Positions 7,714 through 16,373 of a stretch of DNA of 64,000 nt are shown here, piece by piece (within the stretch, counting starts at the first letter, position 1; each line of letters begins with the position of its first letter). A program made the translations under genes and the position numbers. Origin of the DNA: an uncultured Robinsoniella sp. (GTDB lineage Bacteria > Bacillota > Clostridia > Lachnospirales > Lachnospiraceae); NCBI GenBank assembly GCA_900540475.1, contig UQGG01000010.1:90920-154919 (forward strand). Reading direction: 5' to 3'. A model generated the notes under the pieces. That model searched no databases, was not told where the DNA came from, and saw only the letters and a program-made list of their open reading frames with translations.

Positions 7714-9924
7714 ATGAAACATCTTAAAAAACTTACATTTGGCAGAAAAAATACTACCCTGATAAAATACTTTTTATCATATTTTATCATTTTAAGTATT
7801 TTATTTTTTGGCTTTTTCTTTGCCGTTCGTTCACAGTTAAAAAATATTTATTTTAAAGACTTAAGTAAACAGACCGAAAGACGTATCGCCCATATTCAGG
7901 AACAATTTGAAAAAGGGCTGTCGGATATTGATCAAATACAGTCTATGCTTACCAAAGATATCAATCTAATCCTCTCCCGTTACAAAAATGAAAACTGGTA
8001 CCGTTATCAGGCGGCGAAACAACTGAATAACTATGCTGTGAGTAACAGCTTTATTAACACAATTGTATATGCGGACCTGCAAAGTGATTCCATCCTCTCC
8101 TCTGGTAAATATGTATGTAAGCAGGATGGAACATACCGGATTTATACCGGTTCACATTACCTGCTCTTTGATTTAAATGCATATATGGATGCCATTTCCG
8201 GTCAGTTGATATATCTGAGTGATGATACCTCTGAGCTTTTGATTTATCTCCCCAGTAATAATGGGGCAGAGAATTATTCTCTTTTTTATATCATCAGCAC
8301 CAAAGAACTGGAAAATATTATGGCAACCGACATCTCCACGGGAATTACCTCCATCTGCCTTACCACTCCTGAAGGCCAGATTGTGTCCGGCAGCAACTCA
8401 GGCGAGATTCAACCCTATTTGTCAGATCCTGAGAAATTATCCAATGGCGTTTCGCTAAACCGGGAAGAATCCCTTTTTATCTCCAAACAGATGAACAGCG
8501 GATTTTCTTTCCTTGCTCTTTTTTCTAACGCAGCAATCCTGAATCAGGTCAATATTGCATTTCGAAATACCTATATTGTCCTGCTGTTTCTAGCTTTACT
8601 GGGAATGATTTTGATTCTGTGGGCTATGCGCGTTACTTATTGGCCGCTTCATAAGCTTACTACCAAGATGGTGCATACGCTGCAGCCAAACCAGGGCTAT
8701 GTGGAGCAGCTGGACAGCGCTTTTACTACTGCACTGTCTGAAAATGAAGAGCTGCAGAACCGGATTGATAAGTACCGGCTTTCCATGCAGAAGTCCATAC
8801 TGGATTCTATTGTTACCAATAACGACCACACTGATCTGGATCATTTTCCCGATATTGATCAGTTTTTCAGCATGGAGCCGGACAATGATATTTTTGTAAT
8901 CAAAGTATCCTCTGCCATCCCCAGAAAATCCATCTTCTGGAATGAATATCTGGCATTTTTAGAGGATGCACTGCCCGGTCATAATTCCTGCGCGATGCTT
9001 GAAGCAGATAAGGACTCGGCTGCATTTTTAGTAAATTATACCGGAATTGAGAAAAACAAGGATGAGGTTCTCCTGTTGCTCCTATCCGACCTTTATGATG
9101 AAACGGGGTGCATGGCTGCCCTCAGCAACAGCACCACATCGCCGCTGGAAATCCCCTCCCTATATGAAAATGCAGTTCGTGCCAGCAGCTACTGGTCACA
9201 ATCCCAGGTTATTTCCTATCCGGAAATCCAGGCATCACTTCCGCCGGGAACCAGCCTATCGTACCCTTATAAGCAGCTGGACAATCTGAGCAGCTATTTA
9301 AATGTTCAGGATTTCCCCAATGCAAGGATGCAGATCACAGAACTCCTGTCTCTGATTGACAAAGCCGCTGATCACGGAAATGCTTTCCCGGACTTCTTTG
9401 TAAGGTGCGTTTTGATTGATATTCTTACCATCATTATCAATAGCATGAACCGTATGAGCATCAAATTCAAGACATTCAGTGATCTGTATTTTGAAACCTT
9501 ATATTTGTGCCGCAGCTGCCCCTATCAGGAAAAAAGTCTGGAGATTGCGGTGAGCTTGGAAAAGCTGCTGAAAACCTTTGAAACAGAGCACGAAAATGCA
9601 GCTATACATACCACACAGATCCGGCAGATCATACATGATAATTATGCCTCACCCGACTTCTCCATCTCCACCCTGGCTGATACCTTTCATGTAAGTATTG
9701 CTTATATAAGTTATCTGTTTAAGAAAAAGTTTGATCAGAATTTCTCTGATTATTTATGGAAAATCCGCCTGGAAAAAGCAAAAGAGCTGCTGATGGATAC
9801 CGATATGTCCATTGATGATATCAGTATCTCAGTGGGGTATGTGAACACCTCCAGTTTTCGCCGTAAGTTCAAACAGGAAACTGGATTTACACCATCCAGC
9901 TTTCGGAAACAGGATATTCATTAG
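7714..9924 (+). CDS. Membrane-bound AraC-family transcriptional regulator
   Basis: 736 residues. Membrane segments lie near residues 18-38 and 285-305 and frame an external sensory region of about 245 residues. A cytoplasmic linker follows, ending in an AraC double helix-turn-helix (about 640-735): ISTLADTFHVSIAYISYLFKK and ISISVGYVNTSSFRRKFKQ. No receiver or kinase domain is present, so sensing and DNA binding are in one chain, a layout common for glycan-responsive regulators of Clostridia and Bacilli. The ATG at 7714 follows AAAGGAG; a TTG further upstream lacks a site. It is divergent from the GH1-UroD transcript and probably activates this and the adjacent transporter operon through the shared TCTTGT element (inference). 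Confidence 0.9.
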   Translation: MKHLKKLTFGRKNTTLIKYFLSYFIILSILFFGFFFAVRSQLKNIYFKDLSKQTERRIAHIQEQFEKGLSDIDQIQSMLTKDINLILSRYKNENWYRYQAAKQLNNYAVSNSFINTIVYADLQSDSILSSGKYVCKQDGTYRIYTGSHYLLFDLNAYMDAISGQLIYLSDDTSELLIYLPSNNGAENYSLFYIISTKELENIMATDISTGITSICLTTPEGQIVSGSNSGEIQPYLSDPEKLSNGVSLNREESLFISKQMNSGFSFLALFSNAAILNQVNIAFRNTYIVLLFLALLGMILILWAMRVTYWPLHKLTTKMVHTLQPNQGYVEQLDSAFTTALSENEELQNRIDKYRLSMQKSILDSIVTNNDHTDLDHFPDIDQFFSMEPDNDIFVIKVSSAIPRKSIFWNEYLAFLEDALPGHNSCAMLEADKDSAAFLVNYTGIEKNKDEVLLLLLSDLYDETGCMAALSNSTTSPLEIPSLYENAVRASSYWSQSQVISYPEIQASLPPGTSLSYPYKQLDNLSSYLNVQDFPNARMQITELLSLIDKAADHGNAFPDFFVRCVLIDILTIIINSMNRMSIKFKTFSDLYFETLYLCRSCPYQEKSLEIAVSLEKLLKTFETEHENAAIHTTQIRQIIHDNYASPDFSISTLADTFHVSIAYISYLFKKKFDQNFSDYLWKIRLEKAKELLMDTDMSIDDISISVGYVNTSSFRRKFKQETGFTPSSFRKQDIH

Positions 9925-9933
9925 GCAATCAGA

Positions 9934-9988
9934 GCGTGTTTGGAAATTGATTGCCTAAATATGCACACCCACCGCCCACTTGGCGTGG
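9934..9988. repeat. Single arm of the GTTTGAAATT palindromic repeat family
   Basis: GTGTTTGGAAATTGATTGCC, then GCACACCCACCGCCCACTTGG, aligns by eye with the arms of the elements at 14341 and 17776 (GTTT-AAATT, GCAC-, CACTT-GCGG). It also forms a 9-bp hairpin (AGGCAATCA/TGATTGCCT) with the end of the AraC gene. Confidence 0.5.
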
Positions 9989-10007
9989 AAAATTCCCCGA
10001 TAATAGA

Positions 10008-10053
10008 AAAGCGGCAGCATCAACAGCGATCTGACACTGTGTGCTGCCACTTT
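10008..10053. terminator. Bidirectional terminator between convergent genes
   Basis: AAAGCGGCAGCA pairs with TGCTGCCACTTT with one mismatch. T-rich sequence follows on both strands (TTTATTA rightward, TTTTCTATTAT leftward). It serves the AraC gene and the GH106-like gene. Confidence 0.7.
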
Positions 10054-10102
10054 ATTACTGTATTACTTTATGACTATATTACTTTATTAAATTTGTTACT
10101 TT

Positions 10103-13100
10103 CTAATTGCGTATAACCGGTTTTGTCAGTAATCCCTGCTCATAAAGCACATAGTCGTCCTGCCACTCTTTTCCTTCTGTCAGGAAATTGGCTGGTCCGT
10201 AAGCATAAGCCACTTTTGGAATCTGATGAAACGGTCCAAAGGTGTTCCGTCTGGTGAGCACCACCTGAATCCCACGCAGATCTTCCACCACGGCACTATG
10301 AGGCTGAAACGCAAGAATCACCTCTTCTTTTCCGATCAGTTTCACCAGCGCCCCGCCGAATTGTTCCACACTCACACTTACTTTTTTATCTTTACATCCA
10401 TCCACATGATAAATCACGCTGCCTGAATAAAAAGGAAGTCCCTGAGTTGATATATCTCCGATGGATAGTTTCTGGGGCAGCTTTCCCAGCGTTGGTCTGC
10501 CGTCATTGATCTCCACTCCAAAGTTTCCGGTCAGGTAAACAGACTCCAGTCCGCAGGTCTTATAATAATCCATAATCAGAGTTACGGTATTGTGCCCTTC
10601 TTTCCATACTTCATCCGGTATCGGAATCCTTTCAAAACAAATATCAATCCACTTTCCATTACTGACTGCCGGCACGTTCTTTCCATTTACAATTATCCCG
10701 CAAATATGTTCTAAATCCTCTGCTACAAGCTGAACGCCTGTGGGAAGTACCGAAATCTCCACGCTATACTCAGCATTAAGCTGGGTCAGCAGTTCTTTAT
10801 CACCGCCTCTGAATTTCACTTCATACCATGGCTGGAGCATTTCACCTCCACGAAAGGGAATCTGATAGTAATCCCGCAGTGCCCGGTCTGCTTTCAGAAC
10901 TTCCTGCTCCGGTAATTTTAAACCTGCTTCATTTTGTACTGTTACCATATCCAGCACACAGATATTTTCCTCACTGAGCGTATAAGTAAAGGCTTCCGGA
11001 AGGGGCATCTCCTTTGTGCCACTCCAGTCCTCCCCGTCAGGCAGGTTCCGCAGGGTATCCGAAATCAGATAAAGCCGTTCTCCCCCTGCCTCCAGATTAA
11101 TTGTCATTTCTATATTACCATCCATTTTCTTATATAAGGGTTTTGTGATTTTCCCGTCACGGGCATTCCACAGTTCTGCATAATCTCCGCTGCCAAGGTT
11201 TACGGTTACATTGTCATATCCATTCTTTCTGTCGGTATTTAGCAACATAACGACCCTTCCGCCCTCAACTGTCACACTCCTTGCGTAAATCATAGGACTC
11301 CCCTGAGAGCGAACCTCTATCTCCTGTCCATTTCTGCAGGCGTCCGCAATTGCGCTCTCTTCATAAGGAATGATATCCGCCTCTTCAGCCAGCAGTCTTA
11401 TTTCATCTGATTTCTCTGCATCCATATATGCCGGAATATCGCCCGCAAAAATGACGCTTCCTCCTTGCCTTACCAGCTCTTTTAAAAGTTCCACAGTAGT
11501 TCCCCTCAGGGTATCTGCACCGGCTGCCAAAACCTTTGTATAAGCACAGGCTCCCACATACAGAATGCCGTTTTCCACACGTCCATGGCGTGCCATGATA
11601 TCTTCTTCACCGTAGTCAAAGTCAATCCGGTTATCCGTTAAGGCATGGAATACTTCCGCATATTGTCTTTCCAGCCGTTCAATCTGTGTATCTGCTGCAC
11701 TCAGTCCATCAAACGCCCCGCTGTATGCACGTGCCCAAACACTTTCTATGGGATTGATCACCAGCAGCCCGCATTCCGGCTTTCCGTCATGTAAAACCGC
11801 ATGTATTCTGGAATAATAATCTTCCACATAATGATAATCAGTATACCAGGAGGATTGATGGAAAATACTTGCCGGATAATCCCGCTTTGCCTCTCCCTTC
11901 ATGGTATACCAGGATAGATGCGGACATCTTAAATTAATACCGAAAAGCGCCTGCCAGTCCCCAATATTCTTATAGGACTGAAAGTTGGTCTGCCATCCTG
12001 TACATCCGTACAACTCAGACAATACCCATTCTTTTTCCAGCTGTCTTGCCACTGAATCAATCTGCTTTGCCACCCAATAACACTGCGTATGCTCTGCCAG
12101 AAGATCAATACCCGGGTATTCCATATATTCATAAAAGCGCATCAAAGACCCCTGCATGACAGATTGAGCACAAAGAGAATCCTCATGCAGGACATGCCCC
12201 GTAAAAATCAAGTTATGTTCCTTACACCAGCTGTAGACAGGTATTGCAAAGTTTTCCAAAAAAAGCTGCTGACACAATTCAAAGTAGTCCCGTTTGACCT
12301 TCGAAAGCTCCCCTGGTTTTTTCCGTAAAAATAGTTCCGGCAGATTATCCAGGATACTATATCCAAAACGTTTTTCAAATTCGTCAAACATCCCCGGCGT
12401 ATATGGAGCCGCATTGACTTCCCCTTCTGCAAAGTCGGTAAAACAGCCTCCCCGATGGGGTTCATCCGTAAAGATGCCCTGGATTTCCACTCCGAATTTA
12501 TCATCGCTTTTTTCATTGTATTTTTCGTGAGTCACCTCAATGTAGCGCTGCACCGCCTCTTTGTTCATAGTATCCAGATAGCAGTAACCATTGTAGTTAT
12601 CATTACACGCTGAGTATCTCAGCCGGAAGACAACAGCCGTTTCTTCGCTTAAGAGAGATTCCCCCTCTTTTAGCAAGCGCTTAGCAGAAAAAATACCATC
12701 TTTTAACCTACACGCAAACACCGCTGCGATAGATTTATCCCATTGTAGTTCTTCCAACTCCTCCTCACCTATACACAGCATTTCCATGAACATGGCACGG
12801 TATTTCTCTTCTTTTGTAACCATTCCTCCGGCACTGCCTGATGGCCACCTGTCCTCATCGTACAGCCAGGATTCCATTCCTTTCCGGTCGCCATACTCTG
12901 CACATTTGTTGATTAATGTAAACCATTCTTCCCCCAGATACTCTGTCTCAAGCCCTGTACGGGAGTGCATGAAATAGCCTCCAAACCCCATTTCCTTAAT
13001 AATGTCAATCTGCCGCAGCAGCTCTTGCTCCTCCAGCTTTCCATTCCATGACCAAAATGGCTTGCCCCGATATTCCCTTGTTGGATTCTGAAACAACTCC

Positions 13101-13120
13101 TGACGTTTCTCTAAATTCAT
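10103..13120 (-). CDS. GH106-like glycoside hydrolase (alpha-L-rhamnosidase-related)
   Basis: 1,005 residues without signal peptide. The N-terminus has the motif set of the large GH106/alpha-L-rhamnosidase-like proteins: PFWSWNGKLEEQELLRQI, EMGFGGYFMHSRTGL, and SWLYDEDRWPSGSAGG, followed by GIFTDEP near residue 215. A catalytic barrel, a probable glutamine-amidotransferase-like region around residues 520-620 and C-terminal beta-sandwich modules fit the family's multi-domain build. The ATG at 13120 follows GGAGGAATCATCACA; the longer upstream frame has no site. It is probably cytoplasmic and trims imported oligosaccharides or glycosides. Rhamnose specificity is typical of the founders but many relatives are uncharacterised. 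The divergent AraC gene is the likely regulator. Confidence 0.78.
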   Translation of the reverse strand: MNLEKRQELFQNPTREYRGKPFWSWNGKLEEQELLRQIDIIKEMGFGGYFMHSRTGLETEYLGEEWFTLINKCAEYGDRKGMESWLYDEDRWPSGSAGGMVTKEEKYRAMFMEMLCIGEEELEELQWDKSIAAVFACRLKDGIFSAKRLLKEGESLLSEETAVVFRLRYSACNDNYNGYCYLDTMNKEAVQRYIEVTHEKYNEKSDDKFGVEIQGIFTDEPHRGGCFTDFAEGEVNAAPYTPGMFDEFEKRFGYSILDNLPELFLRKKPGELSKVKRDYFELCQQLFLENFAIPVYSWCKEHNLIFTGHVLHEDSLCAQSVMQGSLMRFYEYMEYPGIDLLAEHTQCYWVAKQIDSVARQLEKEWVLSELYGCTGWQTNFQSYKNIGDWQALFGINLRCPHLSWYTMKGEAKRDYPASIFHQSSWYTDYHYVEDYYSRIHAVLHDGKPECGLLVINPIESVWARAYSGAFDGLSAADTQIERLERQYAEVFHALTDNRIDFDYGEEDIMARHGRVENGILYVGACAYTKVLAAGADTLRGTTVELLKELVRQGGSVIFAGDIPAYMDAEKSDEIRLLAEEADIIPYEESAIADACRNGQEIEVRSQGSPMIYARSVTVEGGRVVMLLNTDRKNGYDNVTVNLGSGDYAELWNARDGKITKPLYKKMDGNIEMTINLEAGGERLYLISDTLRNLPDGEDWSGTKEMPLPEAFTYTLSEENICVLDMVTVQNEAGLKLPEQEVLKADRALRDYYQIPFRGGEMLQPWYEVKFRGGDKELLTQLNAEYSVEISVLPTGVQLVAEDLEHICGIIVNGKNVPAVSNGKWIDICFERIPIPDEVWKEGHNTVTLIMDYYKTCGLESVYLTGNFGVEINDGRPTLGKLPQKLSIGDISTQGLPFYSGSVIYHVDGCKDKKVSVSVEQFGGALVKLIGKEEVILAFQPHSAVVEDLRGIQVVLTRRNTFGPFHQIPKVAYAYGPANFLTEGKEWQDDYVLYEQGLLTKPVIRN

Positions 13121-13161
13121 TGTGATGATTCCTCCTGTTCCTCTGTCCGGTTGATATCCGG

Positions 13162-13189
13162 TTGACAATTTGCGGTTTGTTTATATAAT
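13162..13189 (+). promoter_or_regulatory. Strong sigma-A promoter of the cupin/AraC regulator
   Basis: Consensus TTGACA (13162-13167), 16-bp spacer, consensus TATAAT (13184-13189), about 50 bp ahead of the ATG at 13241. It lies in the divergent region shared with the GH106-like gene. Confidence 0.8.
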
Positions 13190-13240
13190 GACTATAGAGG
13201 TATCTTATAAAAACGACCTGCTATAATGAAAGGATTTACC

Positions 13241-14143
13241 ATGGATATACCAAATCTTACTCCTGAGCTTGTTTTTCCCAAAAAAGAACTTTCTTTTTTT
13301 ATAGAAAAGTATTACCATACCGAATTCTCAGATTTGAAAGTACATACCCACGATTTTATTGAAATTGCATATGTCTGCGATGGGAAAGGTTTCCACTTGT
13401 ATAACGGCATTACCTATCCCGTAAGCAAGGGAGAGCTCTATATTATAAATTCCCAGACTGCCCACTGCTTCTATCCTACGGACAGGGCGAATTCAGAGCA
13501 TTTAGTTGTATACAACCTGGCGTTTCTTCCCCAGTTTATTTCGGATATCAATATAAGCCTTCCGCTTCTGACAGAGCTTACAGACATCATGCTCTACAAA
13601 TCCCTCTATGCAGAAGAAATCATATATACGCCCGATCTTCGCCTTCAGGGTGCCATGCGCACGGAAATCGAACAGCTCTATGACAAAATATATCTGGAAT
13701 TTACTACCGAGGGAATCAATTACATCCAAATATTAAAGCTTTCCCTCTGCGAACTGCTATTGAAAATCCATCGCTTCTATAAAATGAAAACCACCCCCGC
13801 AAGCACACCGGAAAACCGCTATCTACACCAGCTGATTCCAGACTGCATCGAATACTTAAAGATGCATTATTCCCAGAAAATTACAATCAGTGAGCTTTCC
13901 GGTATCTTCTTTTTAAGTAAAAGCTACCTGTCAAGCCTTTTTAAACAGGCGACCGGATCCGGTATAGTTGAATATTTGCAGCACATCCGTATTGAGAAAG
14001 CATGTGAGCTGCTTTTAGATTCCAGCCTCTCTATTACGGAAATCAGTAATCAGGTAGGTTACTCTGACTACCGGTTTTTTAATAAATCCTTTAAAAAAAT
14101 TACCGGGAAAACTGCAAACGATTATCGGAAGAGTTTACAATAA
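13241..14143 (+). CDS. AraC-family regulator with N-terminal cupin sensor
   Basis: 300 residues, standard for sugar-responsive AraC regulators. An AraC-binding cupin domain (about 15-110) includes VHTHDFIEIAYVCDGKG and SQTAHCFYP. Two C-terminal HTH motifs (about 200-298) include ITISELSGIFFLSKSYLSSL and ITEISNQVGYSDYRFFNKS. The ATG at 13241 follows AAAGGA; another ATG five codons upstream overlaps a TATAAT-like sequence and is less likely. It is cytoplasmic and probably binds a rhamnose-like or other sugar and activates the divergent GH106-like gene. A terminator follows. Confidence 0.9.
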   Translation: MDIPNLTPELVFPKKELSFFIEKYYHTEFSDLKVHTHDFIEIAYVCDGKGFHLYNGITYPVSKGELYIINSQTAHCFYPTDRANSEHLVVYNLAFLPQFISDINISLPLLTELTDIMLYKSLYAEEIIYTPDLRLQGAMRTEIEQLYDKIYLEFTTEGINYIQILKLSLCELLLKIHRFYKMKTTPASTPENRYLHQLIPDCIEYLKMHYSQKITISELSGIFFLSKSYLSSLFKQATGSGIVEYLQHIRIEKACELLLDSSLSITEISNQVGYSDYRFFNKSFKKITGKTANDYRKSLQ

Positions 14144-14274
14144 TCTCGGATTCCAGCTTCAGCTTCCTGTTATGGATTCCTATTGAATTTCTGCTATTAA
14201 TTTACCTCATTTTTTTATCTGTTCCTATGCACTTTCGTCTGATAGTTGTAGGCAATTCTACTTTTATTTTACAG

Positions 14275-14318
14275 AAAAGAAGCCCAAAACTAATATTGTA
14301 GTTTCCGGCTTCTTTTTT
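14275..14318 (+). terminator. Terminator of the cupin/AraC gene
   Basis: AAAAGAAGCC (14275-14284) pairs with GGCTTCTTTT (14307-14316), with an inner AAAC/GTTT extension, and runs into six T. Confidence 0.8.
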
Positions 14319-14340
14319 ATTAATTCTCTGTTCTTGAACA

Positions 14341-14480
14341 TGTTTTAAAATTGCTTTTTGGCAGTTGTGCATCACAATTTGTGGGAGATTTATCCCGGAT
14401 GCGGGACGCGTAGCGGGCTACGTAACCTTAATCTGGGGCAAATATGCCGCAAAGTGGGGCGTGACTGCTCTTTTAAATTC
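14341..14480. repeat. 140-nt palindromic repeat element (copy A)
   Basis: The left arm (14341-14400) and right arm (about 14431-14480) are imperfect inverse complements: GCAGTTGTGCATCACAATT against GCAGTCACGCCCCACTTT read in reverse, and AGATTTATCCCGGAT against ATATTTGCCCCAGAT. A hairpin apex CGTAGCGGGCTACG lies at 14409-14422. The same apex sequence stands at the centre of the element at 17776. The right end overlaps the last codons and stop of the UroD-like gene. With the terminator, this accounts for the 329-bp gap after the AraC gene. Confidence 0.6.
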
Positions 14481-15483
14481 TCGTCACCCCTTTTAAATAC
14501 TCATCTACCGCTTTCAGATTCTCAACCGGCGTCATCTTGGGAACCTCACATCCTGCACTAACCAGTGATGTCCTGTCGCCCAGATCTATACAAGATTTTA
14601 CCGCCTCTATGACATCATCCCTGCTTCCCTGAAGAAGGATGGATGTGGGGTCAAAATTTCCGCAGATCGAACACTTTCCGGCTGCCACCTGAATGGCATT
14701 TTCATAATCGGTCAGGTAATCGATATCTATAATGTCAGCCCCGGTTTCTATCATTAGTTCTAATATATGGTTTGTATTTCCACAGATATGTAGTTTTACC
14801 AGTCCACCATATTCATGAATCCCCTGCACTATTTTCTGCTCCAGCGGGAAAATAAACTCTTGATAGATCTCTCTGCTAACCAGGGAAGCCGCTGCATCCC
14901 CCATACCAATGATATCAGCTCCGGCATCAATCTGCGCTTTCGCACAGTCCAGCGCCTGTGAAGCAATTATTTCCATAGCCTCTTCCACTGCTTCCGGCTC
15001 GTCAAAAAGCATAAGCATCCCGTCACTTACCCCCGTTAGGTCCGTAAATTCTGCAAAGGGTCCTTCCACCCAGCCCAGAATGGGATATTCCTTACCTTTT
15101 AATTCTCTGAACAATTGTACTGCTTTTATCCGATCCAGCATTCTTTCGGATTTCAGTGGGTCCCATTTTTTTATTTTAGACAACTCCTCCGCTTCCTTTA
15201 CCAGAATTTCTCTGCAAACCGGCAGATCATCTTCCATAAATACAACCTCTGCACCATAGTCAGCAACCTCTCTGTTAGGATCCGACATTACCGTTAATAT
15301 GTCCAGCCCAAAATCCTCCGCCGTTTTAAGCTGTGCAGAAACCAGTTTCCTGTAATCCTTGCAGAATTCTCCATACTTAATCCCTGCATACTTAGCTGCA
15401 AATAGCATTACAATATTCAGATTTGGAATTTTGTCAACTTCATCGCCTTTCAGCCTTGCATACAATCTTTTCTTTGGTGTCAT
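14473..15483 (-). CDS. MtaA/CmuA-type uroporphyrinogen decarboxylase family methyltransferase
   Basis: 336 residues of the URO-D superfamily, close to the MtaA/CmuA methylcobamide:thiol methyltransferase branch. The barrel is visible through GWVEGPFAEFTDLTGV, DAGADIIGMGDAAASL and EFIFPLEQKI. The zinc-site motif HICGN (near residue 233) and a later Cys in SAGCEVPKMTP match the His-x-Cys...Cys ligands of that branch. No corrinoid protein or substrate-specific methyltransferase gene is beside it, so its methyl donor is unknown; HemE function is unlikely. It is transcribed alone from a strong promoter with a palindromic operator near the start point. The C-terminus ends inside a repeat element. 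Confidence 0.82.
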   Translation of the reverse strand: MTPKKRLYARLKGDEVDKIPNLNIVMLFAAKYAGIKYGEFCKDYRKLVSAQLKTAEDFGLDILTVMSDPNREVADYGAEVVFMEDDLPVCREILVKEAEELSKIKKWDPLKSERMLDRIKAVQLFRELKGKEYPILGWVEGPFAEFTDLTGVSDGMLMLFDEPEAVEEAMEIIASQALDCAKAQIDAGADIIGMGDAAASLVSREIYQEFIFPLEQKIVQGIHEYGGLVKLHICGNTNHILELMIETGADIIDIDYLTDYENAIQVAAGKCSICGNFDPTSILLQGSRDDVIEAVKSCIDLGDRTSLVSAGCEVPKMTPVENLKAVDEYLKGVTRI

Positions 15484-15506
15484 AAATACCTCCTTCTATC
15501 GTTCAA

Positions 15507-15518
15507 TGGAACGTTCCA
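15507..15518. promoter_or_regulatory. Palindromic operator, LacI-type
   Basis: TGGAACGTTCCA is a perfect 12-bp palindrome with a central CG, the pattern of LacI/GalR-family operators. It lies just downstream of the predicted start point of the UroD-like gene, a repressing position. Which repressor binds is unknown; the LacI-fusion protein encoded at 18178 is the nearest candidate. Confidence 0.55.
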
Positions 15519-15530
15519 TATTATAGTTCA

Positions 15531-15559
15531 AGTATAGTATGCACTCCTGCTAATGTCAA
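15531..15559 (-). promoter_or_regulatory. Strong sigma-A promoter of the UroD-like gene
   Basis: Minus-strand TTGACA (15554-15559), exactly 17 bp, TATACT (15531-15536). The start point would be near 15524, about 40 bases before the ATG. Confidence 0.82.
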
Positions 15560-15660
15560 TCAAAAACCTTACCGGCTTCCCGGGTTTTTAACCTGTCATC
15601 CAGCAGCCAATAAACCTGCAGCTCATTAATTTTCCCTTTTTCCATAATAAATATCTACAT

Positions 15661-15717
15661 TAAAATAAAAACAGCCCACACATATGCACTTTTAATCAAT
15701 GCATATGTGTGGGCTGT
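15661..15717 (-). terminator. Terminator of the MarR gene
   Basis: A perfect 18-bp inverted repeat, ACAGCCCACACATATGCA (15671-15688) and its complement (15700-15717), with an 11-nt loop. Minus-strand TTTTATTTTA follows. A second, weaker repeat GTACAGCAT/ATGCTGTAC lies between it and the gene. These and the UroD promoter fill the 15484-15792 gap. Confidence 0.85.
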
Positions 15718-15792
15718 ACCCTGTACAGCATTGCACAAATTATTGAGTCATGCTGTACGAATGCCATAAGGCATAAATATTTTAATTTAAAT

Positions 15793-16227
15793 CTAATAAT
15801 TCCGAAAAAATTCTTTTAAATTAGATAATGCCTGTCCCAATACCTTCATCTCATCCTTAGACAGACCCTTTATTGTAGCTTTTACCATCTGTTCATGAAA
15901 TTGCCTGTGATGGTTAAAAGCCCGCTTTCCTTTATCGGAAAGAGAAATGAGAACCACACGCCTGTCTTTCTCACTGCGAATTCTATCCACATAACCTTTT
16001 TTTACAAGACTGTTTATGGCAATTGTCAGAGTTCCCATGGTTACCGAAAGAGATTTCGCAACAGTCGACATATTTTTAGCTTCATTTACACCAATTGCTT
16101 CGATAATGTGCATATCGTTGTTGGAAATATCTTTAAATTCACCCGTAATAATTGCTTTTTCTTCTATTGCCATAATGTCATTAAACAAATTAACCAACAC
16201 ATCATTTATCGTATCATGCGTATTCAC
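15793..16227 (-). CDS. MarR-family transcriptional regulator
   Basis: 144 residues, the usual MarR length. The winged-helix core is visible as NMSTVAKSLSVTMGTLTIAINSLVKKGYVDRIRSEKDRRVVLISLSDKGKRAF in two stretches: a recognition helix (about residues 62-80) and a wing with the D-x-R-x-x motif (about 85-100). Start is GTG with GAGAGGTG before it. MarR proteins are small dimeric repressors released by phenolic or lipid ligands. Some MarR relatives of this form (FabT-like) control fatty-acid genes, but no such genes are here. A palindrome overlaps its own start point, so autoregulation is likely. It lies downstream of trpB but has its own promoter. Confidence 0.9.
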   Translation of the reverse strand: MNTHDTINDVLVNLFNDIMAIEEKAIITGEFKDISNNDMHIIEAIGVNEAKNMSTVAKSLSVTMGTLTIAINSLVKKGYVDRIRSEKDRRVVLISLSDKGKRAFNHHRQFHEQMVKATIKGLSKDEMKVLGQALSNLKEFFRNY

Positions 16228-16320
16228 ATTATCACCTCTCTCTTTGGCTCCTTATCTGGATGCATGTCTTACATTCTGAATTAATCTATTTTATACTATT
16301 ACATTCATTTCCTATAATTT

Positions 16321-16337
16321 ACTTTGATATACAAAGT
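16321..16337. promoter_or_regulatory. MarR autoregulatory operator candidate
   Basis: ACTTTGATATACAAAGT is an inverted repeat (ACTTTG/CAAAGT) directly downstream of the -10 box of the MarR promoter and across its start point. MarR dimers typically bind such sites. Confidence 0.6.
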
Positions 16338-16366
16338 ATTATACACTACTTCCATTGGTTATACAA
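16338..16366 (-). promoter_or_regulatory. Sigma-A promoter of the MarR gene
   Basis: Minus-strand TTGTAT (16361-16366), 17 bp, TATAAT (16338-16343), only a few bases after the trpB stop. The leader is about 100 bases. Confidence 0.7.
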
Positions 16367-16373
16367 TATTTTC

